Assembly (NCBI GenBank): GCA_946807835.1
Contig: OX327712.1
Location: 10,062,001 to 10,126,000, forward strand
Reading direction: 5' to 3'
DNA: 64,000 nucleotides
DNA from: Ailanthus altissimus
Lineage: Eukaryota; Streptophyta; Magnoliopsida; Sapindales; Simaroubaceae
Shown: piece by piece, positions 22,511 to 36,065 of the stretch
How the letters are laid out: every line of letters begins with the position of its first letter
How positions within the stretch are numbered: the stretch's first letter is position 1
Notes under the pieces: model-generated
Seen by the model: only the letters and a program-made list of their open reading frames with translations
Told to the model about the DNA's origin: nothing
Databases searched by the model: none
Made by a program: the position numbers and the translations under genes

Positions 22511-23747
22511 TACTATGTGTTGAGTGTACAACACAAAAGTTGTTTTTGGTTGGACATAGAATTAATAGCGATGTATAACATCAAGGCCTAAAACAATGGG
22601 CGTTACGACTTTAAGAGTAGACAGTGTGACATCAAGTAATTATTTGAATGAATGCTGGGGCATTTCATGTGTGGCGCTGGCATATTTATGAAATTTGAAT
22701 GAATGTGAGGGCATTACGTATGTAGCACTGGGGCATTCATGGCACTAGAATAAACACAGGGGTAGTAAGTGTTTAACGCTAGGGCGTTAGAGACACTAGA
22801 GTTATCTCTAGGGCATTGCATATTTGGTGGTGGCATTTTGGATGCTTGAGCATTCTTGAGAATGCTAGGGTGGTGCTTCTTTGACACTGGGGCGTTGGAG
22901 ATACTGGAATTACTGTTAGGGCGGTGGAATTTCTAACGCTACAACGTTCATAGCTTTCACTCTATTTTAATTTTAAATGCATGTGGTGTTTATTTTATGC
23001 ATATATATTGTTATATAAATTGTGATAATTTTTTTTATGTTGTTAATCACAATAAAAGCCCAATTGGTGGGGGTTAGTTGTGCTTGCATAAAATATATGT
23101 GTATTTTGAGAATTTTATCGTTATAAGATATGAATAGTTATAAAATCGCTTGTAATCGAATTGTTATGTGTTTCATTCTTGGAGAATGTTATACAAGGTC
23201 CATCTTGTCAATAAAGTGTCAAACATATCACCTCAGTCTTTTTTAATATTGAAAAAGCATGAAGGATTGGTCGGAGTGATTTAGACTATGCTAGTTAAAT
23301 GTGAGATAAGGTAAATATAAGCGAATGTATTGCCCAATATTGCCAAAGCGTAAGGGTAGTATTAATAACTTATATTTGATAATTGACAAGCAGATCTGGA
23401 ACGCACTTACCCAATATTATTAAATTATAAGGATAAGATGTGTTTAGGACTAAGAGTTGCATGAGATGCAATTGACAAAAGTTGTCTATCTTTTGGGTTT
23501 AAGAAAGCCAATATTACTAAAGTATAAAGCTGGAGTAGAATGCCGATTAGGTTTACTTCTCACTATAAAGTTTAAAGTGTTTAACCTTTCATTTCTCATT
23601 TGAGAAAATAAATGGAATATATAAAGCAGTAAGATAGTGTCTTTAGATTGAAAACATATACAAGTTATATCTATGATCTAAAGTGTTATTAATTAACGAT
23701 TTTAAAATATTCCGTTAACATCTCTTCTTTTGTCTTTTGAAGATAAA
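22511..23747 (+). other. Long untranslated leader of copia element 3
   Basis: About 1.2 kb between PBS and gag with no coding sense. The first part (22590-22950) is a GC-richer patch built from imperfect repeats of a GGGGCGTT/GGGGCATT word spaced by CACT-containing segments. The second part (23320-23540) repeats a box like CCAATATTGCCAAAGCGTAAGG three times. The same box occurs in the leader of copia element 1 (about 35410-35490, minus), which supports common origin. Confidence 0.6.
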
Positions 23748-26700
23748 ATGACTACAAGCAACTAGTTGGTATGTATACTAGATGCACACTAATTGAAAGG
23801 TATTGAGAATTATTCTAATTGGCTTATGAATCTAAGAATAGTTATGGATTCAAAAAAGTTTGGATATATTATTGTCAAAAAAGTACCCAGAGGTATTTCT
23901 GATAAAGCTTCTTCAGAAGAGCTTGAGACTTATTAAAAATAGATAAGTGATGACTTGAAGGACAAATCATATATCCTTGGCCGAAATGTCAACTGAACTT
24001 CAAATGGATCATGTGCACATGGACAATACAAGTAGTATTATGTTTTATCTAAATGAGCTATTTGGTGACAGGCCACAAGTTAAGATTTACTAGATTGCCA
24101 AAACACTATTTTAGTCTAGACTATCAGAGGGTAGTCCAGTTAGTCCCTATGTCTTAAGATGATATCTTGTATTGAGAAATTGGAGACCATTGACATATCT
24201 CTGAACAATAATTTAGGGAATAGTTTGATTCTCTTGTCTCTACCAGGATTATTTGCACAGTTCATTATGAATTTCAACATGCAATAATTGATTCCTACTT
24301 ATGTTGAGCCGCACAATATGCTGAAGACAATTCAATAGGACATAAACTGTAATATCCAATCCCTATTAGTAGTATTGGCGCCTAGATTTCGGTATAGAAC
24401 AAATAAGACACCGTAGGGTTACTTGATTTTAACCCTATTAGAAATATTTTCTTTATAGTGCACGTGAGAGATATCAGACCTAATTTGGTAATTTCACACT
24501 TGATCGGTGCGTCGGACGACCCTAGAATATTTTTAGAATTTTTCTCTATTGGCTTGGAAAAGAAAATTCTAATTTACTACATGAATTTTCATTTAAGGGT
24601 TATGAATTGAACAAGCCTTTGTTGAGAAACATAATCCATATATTAGAGAATAGACCAATTAGAAGAAATCTCATGGATTGCCAAGTTGGAAGTTCTAGTT
24701 AGTTCTTTGAACTATTCTAACTAGATAGTTACAAATGAACTAATTACATAATTAGTTTTTAACTAATGGCAAATTAGAAGTTTTAAATAAGTTGAAGGGC
24801 AAAATGGTAAATTGAGGGAGCACTATATATATGTTAGAAGTGTGTAGAAATTTGAAGAGAAATCAAAACTAACACTTAGCCAAAAAAAAGAGAGAAATTT
24901 GAGCTTGGAAAGGGGGGCTGCTACAGTGACCTTTCAAGTTTTGTTTTCATGAATTTTCATGTGTAATCAAGCCAAATTAAGGTTACAAACCAATCCCTAA
25001 GCTCAATTGAAGTCTCTATTAGTGGAAATTCAAGAAAAAGAGGTAAGAAAAGCATCTTTTATGAGTTTGATAAGTGAGAATTCAAGAATGTGTTAATTGA
25101 TGTTCTTATGTGTATTCTTGGCTTAGATTGAGTTGAATTCTAGTTTGGAGCTTGAAGGAGTCATCAATTTGAAGAAATTGGCAAGGTGAGAATTAGGGTT
25201 TTTGGTGATTTTGTTGTAGAGATTTCAATTGATTGTAATTAGGGCTTTAGAATGAAATTGGCATGATTTTGTTGTAATTGGAACAAGAAATTGAGAAAAG
25301 GAATGTGTTGGAACCTAGGGTGAAATTCTGCCACTTTAGGGAAATTAGGAATTGAGTGGTGTTTTGATTGAATTGTTGTGTGTAAATGATGCATATTGTG
25401 AATTGAATGTATATGGTTGATGAAAAAAACCCAAAAATGAAGAAAATGGGACATAATTGTCCATGTTGGAAAGGTGAAGGGCAAGTATGTCCAATCAAAT
25501 TATAAGGTGTTCAATAATTTTCAGGGCGCCGGATGGTGAGTTAGTTTTGATTATGGCTCCGTAACTAAAATCGGGAAGTAGTTTACATCCGGGCTTTGTA
25601 TGCCGATTAGGGCATTTAGTAGTTAAATGACATTCTAGTGTTCGATTTAGTTCTAAATGTCATTTATGGCGCGTAAGTGAGGATAACCGAGAGCATTAAC
25701 GAGAGCAGGAATCGGGAGCGAAATTGAGCGCTGAGCGGTTGTGAGTGGAAATCTGCCATTTCTTTTACTTTTCGATTATTATGTTTTCGCACAATGACTA
25801 TGTATGTTTTATGAGCTTTCGATGCATAAACATGATTTATGATCTTGATATATTCATAGACATGCTTTTACATGATCGATTTGTGAAACAGTTTTAAAAT
25901 TCCTGCATTGTTTTAAGGCCATTGGTACCCTCAGATTATAGTGGTGATGATTATATTAGACCCGGCCGGTATATCCTGTGCACATGGGCAGGTCTTGGGG
26001 GTGTGTCACTAACTCCGGGAAGTCGGGATGTCGAGTCATGTGAGTCGACCTATGTGTACGAGATATTGTCTCGCTATATGCATGCGATGTAGGATTCCGC
26101 TGCGTAGCCAGTGAGATGTCTTGAGTTGTCACTGTGGGTGCTGCTAGTTGAGGTGCCCCGTGACCTACTCACGTATGCAGTGCTAGTTGAGTCACTGCGT
26201 GGGTATAGAGCTTTAGGGTTACCATTGGTACAGTTTAGAAAGAAAATGGCCGAGCGAGGATTTTACTAGTTTTTGATTTACCGATAGCATTTATGCATTT
26301 ATATGCACACATCAGTTATTATGTTATACAGATTCTGAATATAGTTTTCCAAAGATGTAAATAAAACCCGCTCGGCAAGATTTCATTAGCATATGATATT
26401 AGAAACCGTTTTACAATTTTACATCCGTTTTAGAAGCATAATTTCTGCATGTACTTTAGAAATTGCTATCTTTGTATAATATTCTTGTAATTGAATTCTC
26501 ATTTACACTCACTGAGCTCCTTTAGCTCACTCGTTTTATGTTTTATGTTTTAAACCCCTTTCCCAGGTACAGGTCTCGGAACGCAAGCTGCTGATTCTCC
26601 TATCGCCGAGTAGTGGGCCGAATCCAAAGATAATTATTGTACATGTAAATGTGCTAATAGCACTCTTTACTTTATGCATAATAGTTGTAGGCATGTACAT

Positions 26701-27480
26701 TTGTAAGTATATGTTGAATCAAGAAGAAGAGATTTCCAGTTTATGATGATCGTTTTTACTTTTTATGATTATGTTTATTTTGTGATTTACACAAAATAAT
26801 TGAGTTGTGTTGGATTTGATTTGAAAAGGACCAGAGGTCCGAATTGGTAGAATTGAGATGTGTTGGAATTAGAAGTGAAATTTCTTTGCAGGTTTATACG
26901 GATTTTCCGAAAAACAGGGAAAACTCTGTCCGTTTGTTTTTAAAACTAAGATGTCGTTTTTATGTATATTACTAGATCTTCGTAGTAGTAACAAGAATTA
27001 ACAAAGGGTTCGCCTCGCGGAATGTCTTAACTTACCCAGTTAGGTTTGGAGGAATTTCCGTCGGGGTGCCCGGTAGGGCCGCTGAGATCTATAGTAGAGG
27101 GTCTCGGGTCGGGTCTTGTCATAAACAAAAGGGGTTCAGCCTTTCAAGTTCAGGGTGCTTTATCTTCTCTTTCAAAGGCTTTTAAAAAGTTTAAGGGCAA
27201 GAAGAAGGTGAAGCAACGACCGCCTGTAGGTTCTTAGAGACATGTTATATCCAAGCCACAAGATAAGAACAAAGGCAAAAGAAAGTGTTTCCATTGTGGT
27301 GAAGATTGACATTGGAAATGAAATTGTCTGAAATACCTTGCCACAGTAAAAAAAAAAAAAAACCCCTCAGCTATATGTTTACTTATTATTGACATTTCAT
27401 TAGAATTTAATGCTTGTTTTGGTTGTATATAGATACTGCTTGTCCTTTTCACATTTGTAATTTCTTGTAAGGTCTGAAGG
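23748..27480 (+). pseudogene. Copia element 3 gag and protease remnant, split by a gypsy LTR
   Basis: From an ATG at 23748 the conceptual product has copia gag features: LKGIENYSNWLMNLRIVM, then DDLKDKSYILG and MDNTSSIMFYLNELFG, up to MLKTIQ at about 24320. After the solo LTR (24348-27121) the frame resumes with KRGSAFQVQGALSSLSK, a basic stretch, the CCHC knuckle CFHCGED-HWK-NC (about 27290-27325) and a decayed aspartic protease segment YIDTACPFHIC (about 27428-27460). In-frame stops (for example codon 6) show it is dead. After about 27485 the sequence switches to an LTR fragment of copia element 2, so pol is lost. The open frame at 27046-27237 is a chimera of LTR and gag. Confidence 0.75.
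24348..27121 (+). mobile_element. Long gypsy-type solo LTR (Del/Tekay-like) in copia gag
   Basis: A 2774-bp insert starting TGTAATATCC and ending GGGTCTTGTCA with an exact TSD taaac (24343-24347, 27122-27126). Joining the flanks restores the copia gag frame. It has a TATA-like CTATATATATG near 24815, a CTCACTGAGCTC-CTTTAGCTC segment near 26505-26530 and CCCAGGTACAGG near 26564, which I associate with Del/Tekay-type chromovirus LTRs (inference). It holds no PBS or coding region. Open frames at 25239-25498 lie in it and are not genes. Confidence 0.75.
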
Positions 27481-27484
27481 AAGT

Positions 27485-27548
27485 TAGCTATACTAGAATT
27501 TACGCTGCAACGTTAGGCTCGTATCATTATGGTATTCTCCCCAGCATT
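27485..27548 (-). mobile_element. Fragment of the 3' LTR of copia element 2 (outer piece)
   Basis: ATTTACGCTGCAACGTTAGG...GGTATTCTCC matches the 5' LTR of copia element 2 at about 44450-44500 (ATTCATGCTGCAACATGCGA...GGCATTCTCT). The rest of this LTR resumes at 39525, on the other side of copia element 1. Its outer end is lost at the junction with copia 3 gag-protease. Confidence 0.55.
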
Positions 27549-29475
27549 TGATAGTGCGTTGTGTTGTTACGAGTGAATGTATCCATTTTAAAAAATTTAA
27601 ATATAGCATGTCTTACATGTAACGAAGCAGAGATATAAATATACATTAAAATAATTTTATTACACTAATGAGATTAGAAGATTCACCCTTAAAGTTTGCT
27701 TTGAATAATTCTAGTTAAGGATGTAGTGGGCTTCTTCAAGTTAGAATGGTAATTTCCTCTTCTCAGCAATTTTTTTTATATAAAGCAACACTTGCTTCTT
27801 ATAATTATTTATCGACCTTTCTATTATTTCTTTACTATTCTCACTTTATATTCACCTTATTCTTATTGCCACACCAAATGAATGAATTAAAGCACATATA
27901 TATAGCTTATATTGTTGCCACCATGCCAAATCAAAAAAAGGTTAGTGTCTTTACCATTCAAGCATGAGGTTCTAATATATGAAAGTTAAAACTACACCTC
28001 ATGCTTGACTAAAATAAATGGTGGCAAGGTGCTAGGTGTGTTGGCCGAATAGAAAAGAGAATTAGTGACAAAATGGTTTATAAAAAGATGCCACTTCAAT
28101 CTTCCATATCTACACACACATTGTTGGCTTTTGCTTTTGATTCATTTTACAATGTAAATAGCCAATAGAAATTAAACATTTAGTGATGGCAAATTGACAA
28201 AATGAATTGAAAGCAAATAAGCAGCATTTCATTTCTATAAAGAAATCAATTCAATTTACCAAAAATAATTGGCCGAATGCTTTATCTCTTTCCCTTTTTT
28301 TAAATAAAACTTTATCTATCAATGCTCAAATTAATGCCCATACAAATAATAGGCATAATTTGAGGCATACACTAGGTAGATAAAAGTGTCAAGTCTTACT
28401 TGGCACAATCTTAGGTTTAACACTTAAAACTTAACTACTCCCTGAGAGATCTTGAAATAAATAAATATTTTCTGAAAACTTCCCGAATCGAACAATTCAA
28501 TCCAGTGTGCTACCCACGTGCTCAACGCATATATTTCATATAGTGAAACTCCCTACGTTCACACCTATTTTTTCTCACGGAACATTTTTGTAAGTTCATA
28601 TATGATGCCCCATACACATATGTTATGGATAATATAAAATGGTCACCTATTGCTCAACCATAAACTTATCTCTTTGATTCATATTTTAATAAACAATATG
28701 CGCAAACTTATTTGCGATATTATTTATAACACAGAAAACTCTTTCCCGGGTTAAATGCTTATGGCCATAAGACTTCCTGAAATACAACCTTAGAGCATCT
28801 AGATATTTAACTCGCCTATATGAGCTGACAAATCCCATATCTATACATACCAGAGGACTCTATAAGCATCAGACTATACTTAGTGGTCAGACTATGAAAG
28901 ATCTCTGACATGTGTAGAATCTAAGTATGGTAGATCACTCATAAGCCCATCGTAGTGCTCAGGTTAAAGGACTACGAATACTACTCAACTCGAGAAGACC
29001 CTCCACGATTTATGGGATATCTATTGGAGATTTTTATTGAGTCTGTTCAATATCCAGTTCTTACTAAATACATATATATCTTTACGAGCTTCAACTAAGC
29101 TCATGGTCTACTAAGATTATTTATCTAGACTATCAAGATATAGACATACACTGATCTACATATATCGATTCCACATGAAAAACCCTACATCGGTGAAAAT
29201 AGATCAAGAATATATAATTTGATAATATACTTGCACAATGACATTTCCTAGCAACTATTTGCAACTATATCATTGTTAGTATATTCCTGGGTCTTTGTTC
29301 CATTTTAGACAATGTTCTAACTCTTTAGACCTGATCTGAACTCCTTTAGACCAGTATAATGTTCGAAATGTTACAAACATCTTACCTTATAAAAATAATT
29401 AGTGATTTAATAAAATATTTATTTATTGCATAAGTATGAAAATACAATATTCATACAAAATTGGGATGACATAAA
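27549..29475 (-). mobile_element. 3' LTR of copia element 1, inner end truncated
   Basis: It aligns with the 5' LTR at 36081-39524 from TGATAGTGC through TTCTTATAATTATTTATCG and onward. It stops at TTGGGATGACA, about 30 bp short of the CCCAACA end seen at 39524. The start of the nested inverted LTR copy abuts it. Confidence 0.7.
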
Positions 29476-31405
29476 TATGTCTATATCTGGATAGTCTAGA
29501 TAGTTAATCTTAGTAGACCATGAGCTTAGTTTAAGCTCGTAAAGATATACATGTATTTAGTAAGAACTGGATACTGAACAGACTCAATAAAAACCTCCAA
29601 TAGATATCTCATAAATCGTAGAGGGTCTTCTCGAGTTGAGTAGTATTTGTAGTCCTTTGACTTGAGTGCCACGGTGGGCTTGTGAGTGGTCCACCATGTT
29701 TTGGTTCTATGCATGTCAGAAACCTTTTATGGTCTGACCGCTAGGCGTCGCTAGGTATAGTCCGATGCTCATGGAGTTCGGTGTGCGTAGATATGAGATC
29801 CATCAGCTCATATGAGTGGATTGTATATCCTGATACTCCGAGATTATATTTCAGAAAGTCTTGTAGTCACAAGCATAAACCTCAAAAAATATATTCCGAA
29901 GGAATAAACAATATCACAAAAGTGTTTGTGGATATCGTTTAATGAAATATAAATCTGGAGATAAGTTCATGGTTGAGCAAAATAGATATTTAACGGTGAT
30001 AATCTATATCTCTACTCTTCAAGGATATAATTGATGGAAGGATTATACGAATATGCAATAACCTCAACTTATATAGTTTAACATGTTGATTTGTAATATC
30101 CATAACATGTATGTGAGACATCATTCACGGACGTATGGAGGAGATCCATATAACAAATCAGGTGTGGACCTAGAGAATCTCACAATATAAAGTGTACTCG
30201 TTACGTACTAGGGTAGCAGATTGAATTGAATTATTCGATTCAATAAATTTAAGCAAAAATAGAATAATTATTTCGAGATCCCTCAAGATGTATATTTGTC
30301 AAGACTTAATTATTAAGTAAATTACTCAATTAATTAACAAGGGTTGTTAATTAATAGAATATTGACAAGTGACAAAATTTGTTTTATAATTTGATTTACC
30401 CTTTTACCATTTAACTTTGGTAGTAAAAATTAATAAGGTAAAAAGTAATTATTCAAAATTATTTTGAATAATTAAATTATATATTATTACTAAATTATTA
30501 GATAATATTATAATATATAGATCATGGCATTTTATTTTAATACAATTGAGGGCCTAGATGTTGGCCATTTATTTACCCATTATAATTAAAGTAATTATAT
30601 TTGTTAGATAAAAATTAATTTAGGTGGACATTATTCTAGTGCTTGGTTAAATTAATTCTAAGTGGGAGACTAATAATAAAATTGGTGGAGCACTTATTTT
30701 TGTTTAATCAAAGTGTAAAATTGGTGGAGCACTTATTTTTTGTTTAATCAAAGTGTTGAATAAAAAAAATGATTTAGTAAAATAATTGAATCATTTATTT
30801 CAATTTTGGGAGCAAAATTCAGCCAAGAATTTTGAGGTAAGAGGGAGAGTTTTGTTTTTATTCTTTCAAGTGTTGAAAACATGTAAAAACCTCTCTTCAT
30901 CTCATTCTCTAATGAATGGCCCAAAATGAATCAAAAGAAAATGGAGAAAAAGATAATTATTTTAGATAAGAGTTGTTAAAATAATTATCATGTGAAAATT
31001 ATTTCTAAGAATTAATACAAGAGTTGTATAGAAAATATTTACTATCTCCATTTAAGAAACAAAATTGTATTCAAAAGAATTTGAATACATGTTGCTGAAA
31101 ATTCTAAAACTAAGCTACCATTCTAACTCCTTAATCCCATCAAAAAATTATGAACTAGAATTGTTCAACATATACTTCAAGGTGAGCTCTTCACATGAAT
31201 TGTTGGAAGACTTGAAGAATTTGTAAAGCTACCATCAATAGGTAAGTGTTTTTACATAATCTTTTAATACAATTGTTTATTATGTATAATAGTTATACTT
31301 ATGTATATATGTGATATATATGGTTAATTTGTTAAATTGGGTGTATTTGTAACATGTTTCTGCTGCATGTAGTAATTTTTAAAATTATGTATACACTCGT
31401 ATGTC
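29476..31405 (+). mobile_element. Inverted, truncated LTR copy inside copia element 1
   Basis: This plus-oriented LTR of the same family lacks its first few hundred bases. It begins at ATGTCTATATCTGG, matching an internal part of other copies, and ends at GTATGTCACA, where copia 1 reverse transcriptase (minus) starts abruptly. With the neighbouring 3' LTR it forms a large inverted repeat (about 28930-29150 against 29489-29700, extending further both ways). A 39-bp tandem duplication lies at 30678-30756. No coding region. Confidence 0.6.
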
Positions 31406-33400
31406 ACATACTTGATTCCCAATAAAAACCTCTCCCAAATCTTTCATGAAGAAATTCTTAGTTAAATTTTTACTAATTGCAACATACCGATATTATTTCC
31501 AATGATCAGTATGTCATCCACATAAAGAATTAAGAAGATAACTATACTCCTATTGACTTTTTTATACACATATGCCTCATCTTCATTTTTTATGAAACCA
31601 GGCCCTCTTATTACCTCATCAAAATGAAGATTCTAGCTTCGAAAAGCCTACTTAAGTCCATAAATAGACTTCTTTAGTTTGCATACAAGACTAGAAGAAA
31701 GATTAGATGCAAAATCTTCAAGTTATTCCATGAATATCTCTTCCTCGAGATATCCATTTAGGAACGTCGTCTTTATATCCATTTGCCAAATTTTAAAGTC
31801 ATAGTACGCAGCAATTGCTAATAAAATTCTTATTGACTTAAGCATTACAACTAGTGTAAAGGTTTCCTCAAAATTGATCCCTGATTGCTTTTGGTACCAA
31901 ATGGGCTTTGAAGGTTTCTACCTTTCTATTGAGCCCACGCTTCCGCTTGTAAACCCATTTACATCTGATAAGAACTATTCCTTCGATAAACTCAACCAAG
32001 TCCTAGACTTGGTTTTGATGCATAGAGTCAATTTCAAATTTTATGGCATCTTGCCATTTTTCTGAATCAACATCTAATATTGTCTTTCTGTAGATTACAG
32101 GATCATTTTCTTCCATTAAAAGGTAATTTGCTCAATTGAGCTTGTGGTTCCATCTGTGGTTCATTCTGATTGACTTTATCAAGATTAATCTTCCCACAAT
32201 CCTTACGATCTATAAGAAACTATTTATTTAAGAAAGTGGCATTTTAAGCAACAAACAATTTCGTTCCTCAGAATCATAGAACTGGTATCCCATTGACTTT
32301 ATGGGACAATCAATGAACTGATACTTGTACCCTCTGGGTGCAAGTTTATCCTGTTGTGTAACTTTTATATAAGTAGGACAGCCCCAAATCTTAAAATATT
32401 TAAGATTTGAATTCTTTCATGTCTATATTTCATAGAGAGTTAAGGGAATGGCTTTAAACAGAACTCTATTCAATACATGAGTAGTAGTATGTAGAGCATA
32501 GCCCTAAAGATATTCAGAAAGATCAGTGAAGCTCATCATCGATCAGACCATATCTAATAAAGTTCGATTCTTTCTCTCTGAGACACCATTATGTTGCGAA
32601 GTAGCTGGAGAACTATACTGAGCCAGAATTTTATTCTCATTTAAATAATTTAAAATTTTACCGCCTATGTATTTACCGTCTCGATTTGATCAAAGGCATT
32701 TGACACACATACCGATTTGTTTCTCTACTTTAAGTCTAAATTCCTTGAACTTTTCAAAGGTTTCAGACTTGTATCTCATAAGAAACACATAACCATATCA
32801 TGACAAATCATCAATGAAGGTTACGAAGTATTGAAATTCACCCATAGCACCGTGATTCATTGGACCACATACATCACTATGTATCAGCTCTAATAAACCA
32901 ATGGCACGGTGTCCAACACTAGTAAAATTAGATTTTGTCATTTTCCCTTGAATACATGATTCACAAATTGGATAAGGTTCTGTGATCAAATCAGTTATTC
33001 GATCATCCTTAACCAGACAGGATATGCATCTAACGCCTATATGACCCAATCTCATATGCCATAATTCTATTTTATTTAAAGTTCTCGAACTACTTGCTGT
33101 GTTTATCTATACATTCATGATATTTATTTGTTGTATTCAATACATAATGACCATTAATTAACTGACAATTAGCTATCAAAACATTATGTTTATCATATAA
33201 ACATAAGGAACAATTCTGTATATACATATGATAACCCTTACTATTAAGTACAGGAGAGGATATTATTTGTCTTAAAATACAGGGTACAAAAAGACAATTA
33301 TACAACACTATAGTTCTATTACATGAAAGATGTAAATCAAAATGAAGCTGAATCTCTATAGCCTCGACCTGAAAAAAATATCTATTTTCAACACGAAGCT
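31406..33400 (-). pseudogene. Copia element 1 pol remnant (integrase and reverse transcriptase)
   Basis: Minus-strand order from 33400: a GAG-pre-integrase region with an open stretch 33308-33090, then 33055-32798 with MRLGHIGVRCI and CESCIQGKMTK leading into the integrase core HSDVCGPM (about 32890) and VTFIDDLS. Next come SQHNGVSERKNRTLLDMV (about 32600-32550), reverse transcriptase boxes QMDIKTTFLNGYLEEE (about 31770), CKLKKSIYGLK (about 31680) and YVDDILIIGNN (about 31520), ending at KDLGEVLLGIK where the inverted LTR copy begins. RNase H is missing. Many frameshifts mark it as dead. Confidence 0.8.
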
Positions 33401-33540
33401 AAATCTCTCCTAACTGTAACAGTCTAACTTCTTTTAGACCTTGCAACATATTGCAGATGTGAGAATGAGAAGTAGTATCCAATATTCAGTCAAAATTAGC
33501 ATCATATACTAAAGAAATGTCAATAATGAATAAATATATA

Positions 33541-35095
33541 TGATGAACACATGAAAATGCATATTTGTTAAGAGATTCAGTCACCATTTAATGACACTAA
33601 TTTTAGCATTTTCTGTATTTTTAACTTAAAATAAAGTGTTCTCCTTAAATTATGATTAATGAATATTATTTGGACAGGTTTAGGTAAAATGGATATAACT
33701 CTCAATGTAGAAATCAAAATCAAGAAATTCTTAAACCTGGTGCAACATGACTCAATCTTACACAAATTTGAAGAATAGTGGAAAAGCCAAATCCAACATG
33801 TTATGGGCTAAAAATTGAGATACAATATAATCAAGCTACAACTTCTGCCCAGTTTGACCCAACTCACATATTTAGATTGTATCTCACAAAATACATACTC
33901 AATTGGTATACTTATTGAAGCTGTGAAATGATGACTTAATTATCAATAACTCATATGTTGATAGTAAAGTCCAAATCAGCCGTTATCATGGACCAAATCG
34001 CATTGTAAGTGGGTAAAATGGTTGTTGGCTGAAATCTGATGTATCTTTGGAATTTTGCTCATATCTCATTGGATACTCATCCAATTTCCATGAACTTTAT
34101 GCCTATGGAAGGAAGAGACAAAATTATACAACTTTCATGTCTGCTACAGAAGCTAAATCGGTCATTTACATTATCAAAAATGTGCTGCAAGTGGATAAAC
34201 GAGTTATTGGCCTAAAATTATTGAAGATTAATGTCATCCATGACATATTTCCATTCATTGCCTATATAAGGAGACTCTTAGGACGTTTTCAATATGAGAT
34301 AATTCTCTCTTCTTTTCTTCTCATTAACATGTATTGTAATTTAGGCTAGAGTCCTTGGCAAGGATAAGAGATGAACTTTTATGTGTAATAAATCTATTTC
34401 TATGCTTTGATTCGTTGTCAAGAGCTACAAATGTTTGTAAGTTTGGTTTTGATTAAACTCTTATCTATTTTATTTTTTATAATCCAGAGGTTATAATTCT
34501 CATATCTCATATATGTTCAGTCATGCTTTTCTTATGTGATTCTTGTTGAATTATAATTGTTACTGGTTATATTATTTTATATGTTAATCTTTTACTGCAG
34601 TATTGTCAAATTGATATATTGTCGATCTTGGATAACATGTAAGGGCAATAAATGTTTGATATTCAAGTTGATCTTTTACTGCAATATTGTCAAAATGATA
34701 TATTGTCGATCTTAGATAACATGTATAAATGAACATGATGTGTGTTAATTCTTGCAAAGAGTTTAATTACATCAAATACATGTGCTATCAAATTTGCTAT
34801 ATTTTATATAGCTTCCGATTGATTGTTTGGGATATGAAACTTTCAGTTGAGTTATAAGCATTGAATCAAAGTGTAAAGTAGATTTATAAAGCATAATTGT
34901 GATTCTCAAACTCTTACTTAAATCATCATAAGATATTTTCTTCAATTCATAGACAATTCCATCTCATCAATTAATTTTATCCTTTGCTACCTCTTTAATA
35001 TTTTACTTCATCAACCTATTTTGCCAAGAGCTTCCTCGTGGGATCGACACCTCAAACTATACTGCGATAGCTGCATTATATTTTGAGCATAAACA
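33541..35095 (+). mobile_element. Gypsy-type solo LTR SL4 in copia element 1
   Basis: It starts TGATGAACAC and ends GCATAAACA, with an exact TSD atata (33536-33540, 35096-35100). The interior aligns loosely with SL5 and SL6 (ACAGGTTTAGGTAAAATGG; ATAACT...). The signature box is reduced: GTGGGATCGACACC near 35038. Length is 1555 bp. A 100-codon open frame at 34047-34349 lies in it but has no counterpart in the sister copies. Confidence 0.75.
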
Positions 35096-35430
35096 ATATA
35101 CTTGAGTGATTCTTCTTCACTGAGGCAAGATATCTCTGGCAATTTCTCTTTCAGTGTCCATCCTTGCCACAGTGGAAACATTTTCCTTTATCTTTTTTTT
35201 TTTTGTGCTTTGGATATAGGTCGCCTTTGAGGACCAATTTTAGGTGTCTACCTCACCTTTTTTTTTCTTCTTTCCATTAGGCTTCCCAGAAGCCCTAGAA
35301 GCAGAAGATGAAACACCTTGAACAAATAGGGACGATCTCACCTTGTTCATGTCCTCTTCTATTATCTTCAAATATATATTACTGATACTACCATCATGCT
35401 TTAGCAATATTAGGCAATAAGTTTGCATAT
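35096..35430 (-). pseudogene. Copia element 1 gag C-terminus with zinc knuckle
   Basis: Minus-strand reading gives QGVSSSASRASGKPNGKKKK (about 35310-35260), then the CCHC knuckle CFHCGKDGH-KRNC (about 35180-35140) and RYLASVKKNHSS to the SL4 border. This matches the copia 3 gag at 27160-27350. The N-terminal gag is absent: upstream sequence is leader-like, with an AATATTGCTAAAGC box at about 35405, so most of gag was deleted. Confidence 0.7.
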
Positions 35431-36065
35431 ATTTGCCTCATCTCATGTTTAACCGACATAGTCAAAATCCCTTACGCTTTAACAATATTAAGAAAGACCG
35501 ATATGACCTGACTAATACCGTATTGACAAGACAGATCAACATAAAATATTATCTCATAATAGTACACAATTAAATCTGATTAAGAGAGATTACTTAATTG
35601 TATCCTCATCTCATGAGGCCGTGATTTTTAATCACACATTTATTTGTGTAAATACAACTAACCCTTACCAGCAGGGCTCTCATTGTGGTTACCAGCTCAA
35701 ACAAATGGCCCACAATATTTATTACATTTATAACAATTATAAATTACCAAAAATAAATTATTTATTTTTAAACTCATAAAAAAATAAATATTTAGAGTAA
35801 CTGGCGTAATTACGACTTTCATAGGTTCCAAGAACTGCGACATTGAAGGATTAGCCTCTAGTGTCACAGAACCAACCTAAACAAGTTACAGTGCTAAGGC
35901 CTCTACCCTAGCGTTGTGGCACTCAGCCTACAGCGTTACGGTATCCCTTTCAACTATGTCTCAATTATAAAATTTTTAACACTTGAAACACATAATCGAT
36001 AGTACCAGGACATCCTAATTAGACTACAAATAATCTGATTATACATAAATAGCACACAATCATGA
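35431..36065 (-). other. Leader of copia element 1
   Basis: Non-coding in all frames. It contains the AATATTG-TAAAGCGTAAGG box shared with copia element 3 and a GC-richer patch (35820-35950) with GCGTTGTGGCACT-like words. Confidence 0.55.

Noticed and set aside
25239..25498. Two overlapping minus-strand open frames of about 80 codons
   Set aside because: They lie within the gypsy-type solo LTR and show low-complexity sequence without motifs.
27046..27237. Small basic protein gene
   Set aside because: The N-terminal part is solo LTR sequence and the C-terminal part is copia gag; it is a chimera created by an insertion.
34047..34349. 100-codon plus-strand gene
   Set aside because: It lies inside solo LTR SL4 and has no counterpart in SL5 or SL6.
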